Assembly (NCBI GenBank): GCA_029204225.1 | Contig: CM055100.1 | Span: forward strand, 16,444,164 to 16,508,163 | Direction: 5' to 3' | Origin: Diphasiastrum complanatum | Taxonomy: Eukaryota > Streptophyta > Lycopodiopsida > Lycopodiales > Lycopodiaceae | Length of the DNA: 64,000 bases | Shown: positions 63,144-64,000 of the stretch, one piece after another | Numbering within the stretch: the stretch's first letter is position 1 | How the letters are laid out: every line of letters starts with the position of its first letter | Notes under the pieces: generated by a model | What the model was told of the DNA's origin: nothing | Seen by the model: the letters and a program-made list of their open reading frames with translations, nothing else | The model's database searches: none | Position numbers and translations under genes: made by a program

Positions 63144-63361
63144 AATTACCAGAAGACGAATCGCGTGGCGCATCGCAATTTCTTCCCATTTCGATTTTCG
63201 ATTTTTGAACACGAGGAGGAGGATATTTTTGCACCTAGTGGTGCTAGCGTCGACCATAGAGTCGATTACCAAAAGACGAATCGCGTGGCGGATCGCGGTT
63301 TCTTCCCATTTCGAATTTCGGTTTTTGAACACAAGGAGGAGGATATTTTTGCACCTAGTGG
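63122..63361. repeat. Tandem array B, two units of 120 bp
   Basis: GCTAGCGTCGACCATAGAGT starts at 63123 and 63243; the units are near-identical and end CACCTAGTGGT. They keep an open frame, but I see no protein family and regard it as noncoding. Confidence 0.93.
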
Positions 63362-63416
63362 TGCTGCTGCTCTGTATGACTCTTCTAATTATGCTTGATC
63401 TTTCTTATGTTTTTTT

Positions 63417-63690
63417 GTCACAGCCAAAGCTCTCTACATTTTCACCATAGCCAGGGCTTGGAAAAAAAGTTGAGCATTGGACAAAAAGGTGAGCACCATA
63501 GCCAACATTCAAAAGATACATTTGTGTTTATTGTTGTTTATGTTCTTTTGTCACAGCCAAAGCTCTTTACCTTCTCACCATAGCCAGGGCTTGTGCAAAA
63601 CATTGAGCATTGGACACAAAGGTAAGCACCATAGCCAACATTCAAAAGTTTACTTGTTTTGCTTTGTTACATCTGTGTTTATTGTTGTTT
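63417..63690. repeat. Tandem array C, two units of about 133 bp
   Basis: GTCACAGCCAAAGCTCT starts at 63417 and 63550. ACCATAGCCAGGGCTTG and ACCATAGCCAACATTCAAAA recur in each unit. Confidence 0.93.
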
Positions 63691-63699
63691 ATGTTTTTT

Positions 63700-63958
63700 T
63701 CTCTCTCTCATTGACACTCTTTTGTTTTTTTTTTTATCAGAGTTAAAGCTTTCAAAAGCTTGAGGTAAATTTAAAAGCTTGTAAACCTTTTCAAAGAGAA
63801 CATAAGAAAGCTTCTCAAAGGGAGTAAAGTTATTTAAAAGGGTGTAAAGCTTGGAGTAGGGCTTGGAGTAAAGCAAGTTTTTGAAAACCTTGATGACTCT
63901 CTATCCTTTTATCTCTCTCATTGACACTCTTCTGTTTCCCTTTCATTAGAGTTAAAGT
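63700..63958. repeat. Direct repeat flanking an AAGCTT-rich stretch
   Basis: TCTCTCATTGACACTCTT..AGAGTTAAAG occurs at about 63704-63747 and 63914-63957. Between them AAAGCTT/AAGTAAAG words recur. Confidence 0.8.
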
Positions 63959-63975
63959 AGTTTGAGTAAAGCTTG

Positions 63976-64000
63976 CTCTCTCTCTCTCTCTCTCTCTCTC
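63976..64000. repeat. (CT)n microsatellite running off the window
   Basis: Uninterrupted CT to the last base. Confidence 0.95.

Noticed and set aside
63000-63450. Overlapping 132-139 residue ORFs on both strands
   Set aside because: They follow the 120-bp tandem repeat in several frames, so openness is due to repeat periodicity.

Overview
The window is nuclear DNA of a land plant with long, transposon-filled introns. No organelle, bacterial or rRNA/tRNA signal was seen. The one host gene is PEX6, the peroxisomal AAA+ ATPase, on the + strand. Fifteen exons can be placed from 4496 to the stop at 33750. Every junction is GT..AG, every phase fits, and together they encode 956 residues. The N-terminal exon is not visible and probably lies left of the window. 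About 90 percent of the 29.3 kb gene body is intron. Huge introns, a LINE whose RT motif is QGC rather than the QGD usual in angiosperm L1, and the mix of Ty1/copia, Ty3/gypsy, hAT and CACTA debris fit a fern or gymnosperm better than a compact angiosperm genome. That placement is inference.

Layout. 1-4495: two decayed copia pieces, a 3' LTR and a 250-bp GC-rich MITE with an 8-bp target duplication, probably all inside PEX6 intron 1. 4496-33750: PEX6. Intron 3 holds a LINE ORF2 and an antisense LINE 3' scrap. Introns 3 and 4 hold an LTR scrap, a gypsy fragment and a dispersed repeat. Intron 8 holds no identified element. Intron 9 holds a foldback-like repeat and an antisense gypsy integrase. 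Intron 11 holds two tandem duplications and an LTR element without recognisable pol. Intron 13 holds a hAT split by a rearranged copia, plus an antisense LINE RT. 33751-44600: no host gene found; microsatellites, a 273-bp tandem duplication, antisense copia pol, a ~22-bp minisatellite and a CACTA transposase remnant.

44600-48000 (- strand): an unrecognised coding region of roughly 1,000 codons with an N-terminal domain, a proline/glutamine-rich coiled-coil middle and a helical C-terminal part. It is broken by stops and frameshifts and is the best candidate for an undescribed family. 48586-58209: a copia element whose RT segment is inverted in place. It is interrupted by a complete young copia (51678-57538) with 653-bp LTRs that differ at one base, an intact 1316-codon gag-pol and a 5-bp target duplication (CGCTC). 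The host reading frame resumes exactly across the insertion.

58210-64000: a probable host-copia LTR, a 90-bp tandem array, a gypsy fragment upstream of its RT, a LINE-type C-terminal fragment and a run of three unrelated 120-134 bp tandem arrays, one of which starts in an 18-bp-arm palindrome.

Functionally only PEX6 looks like a working host gene: with PEX1 it would form the ATPase that pulls PEX5 from the peroxisomal membrane. The nested copia is the only element that looks mobilisation-competent from sequence alone. All identifications rest on motif recognition; no database search was possible.
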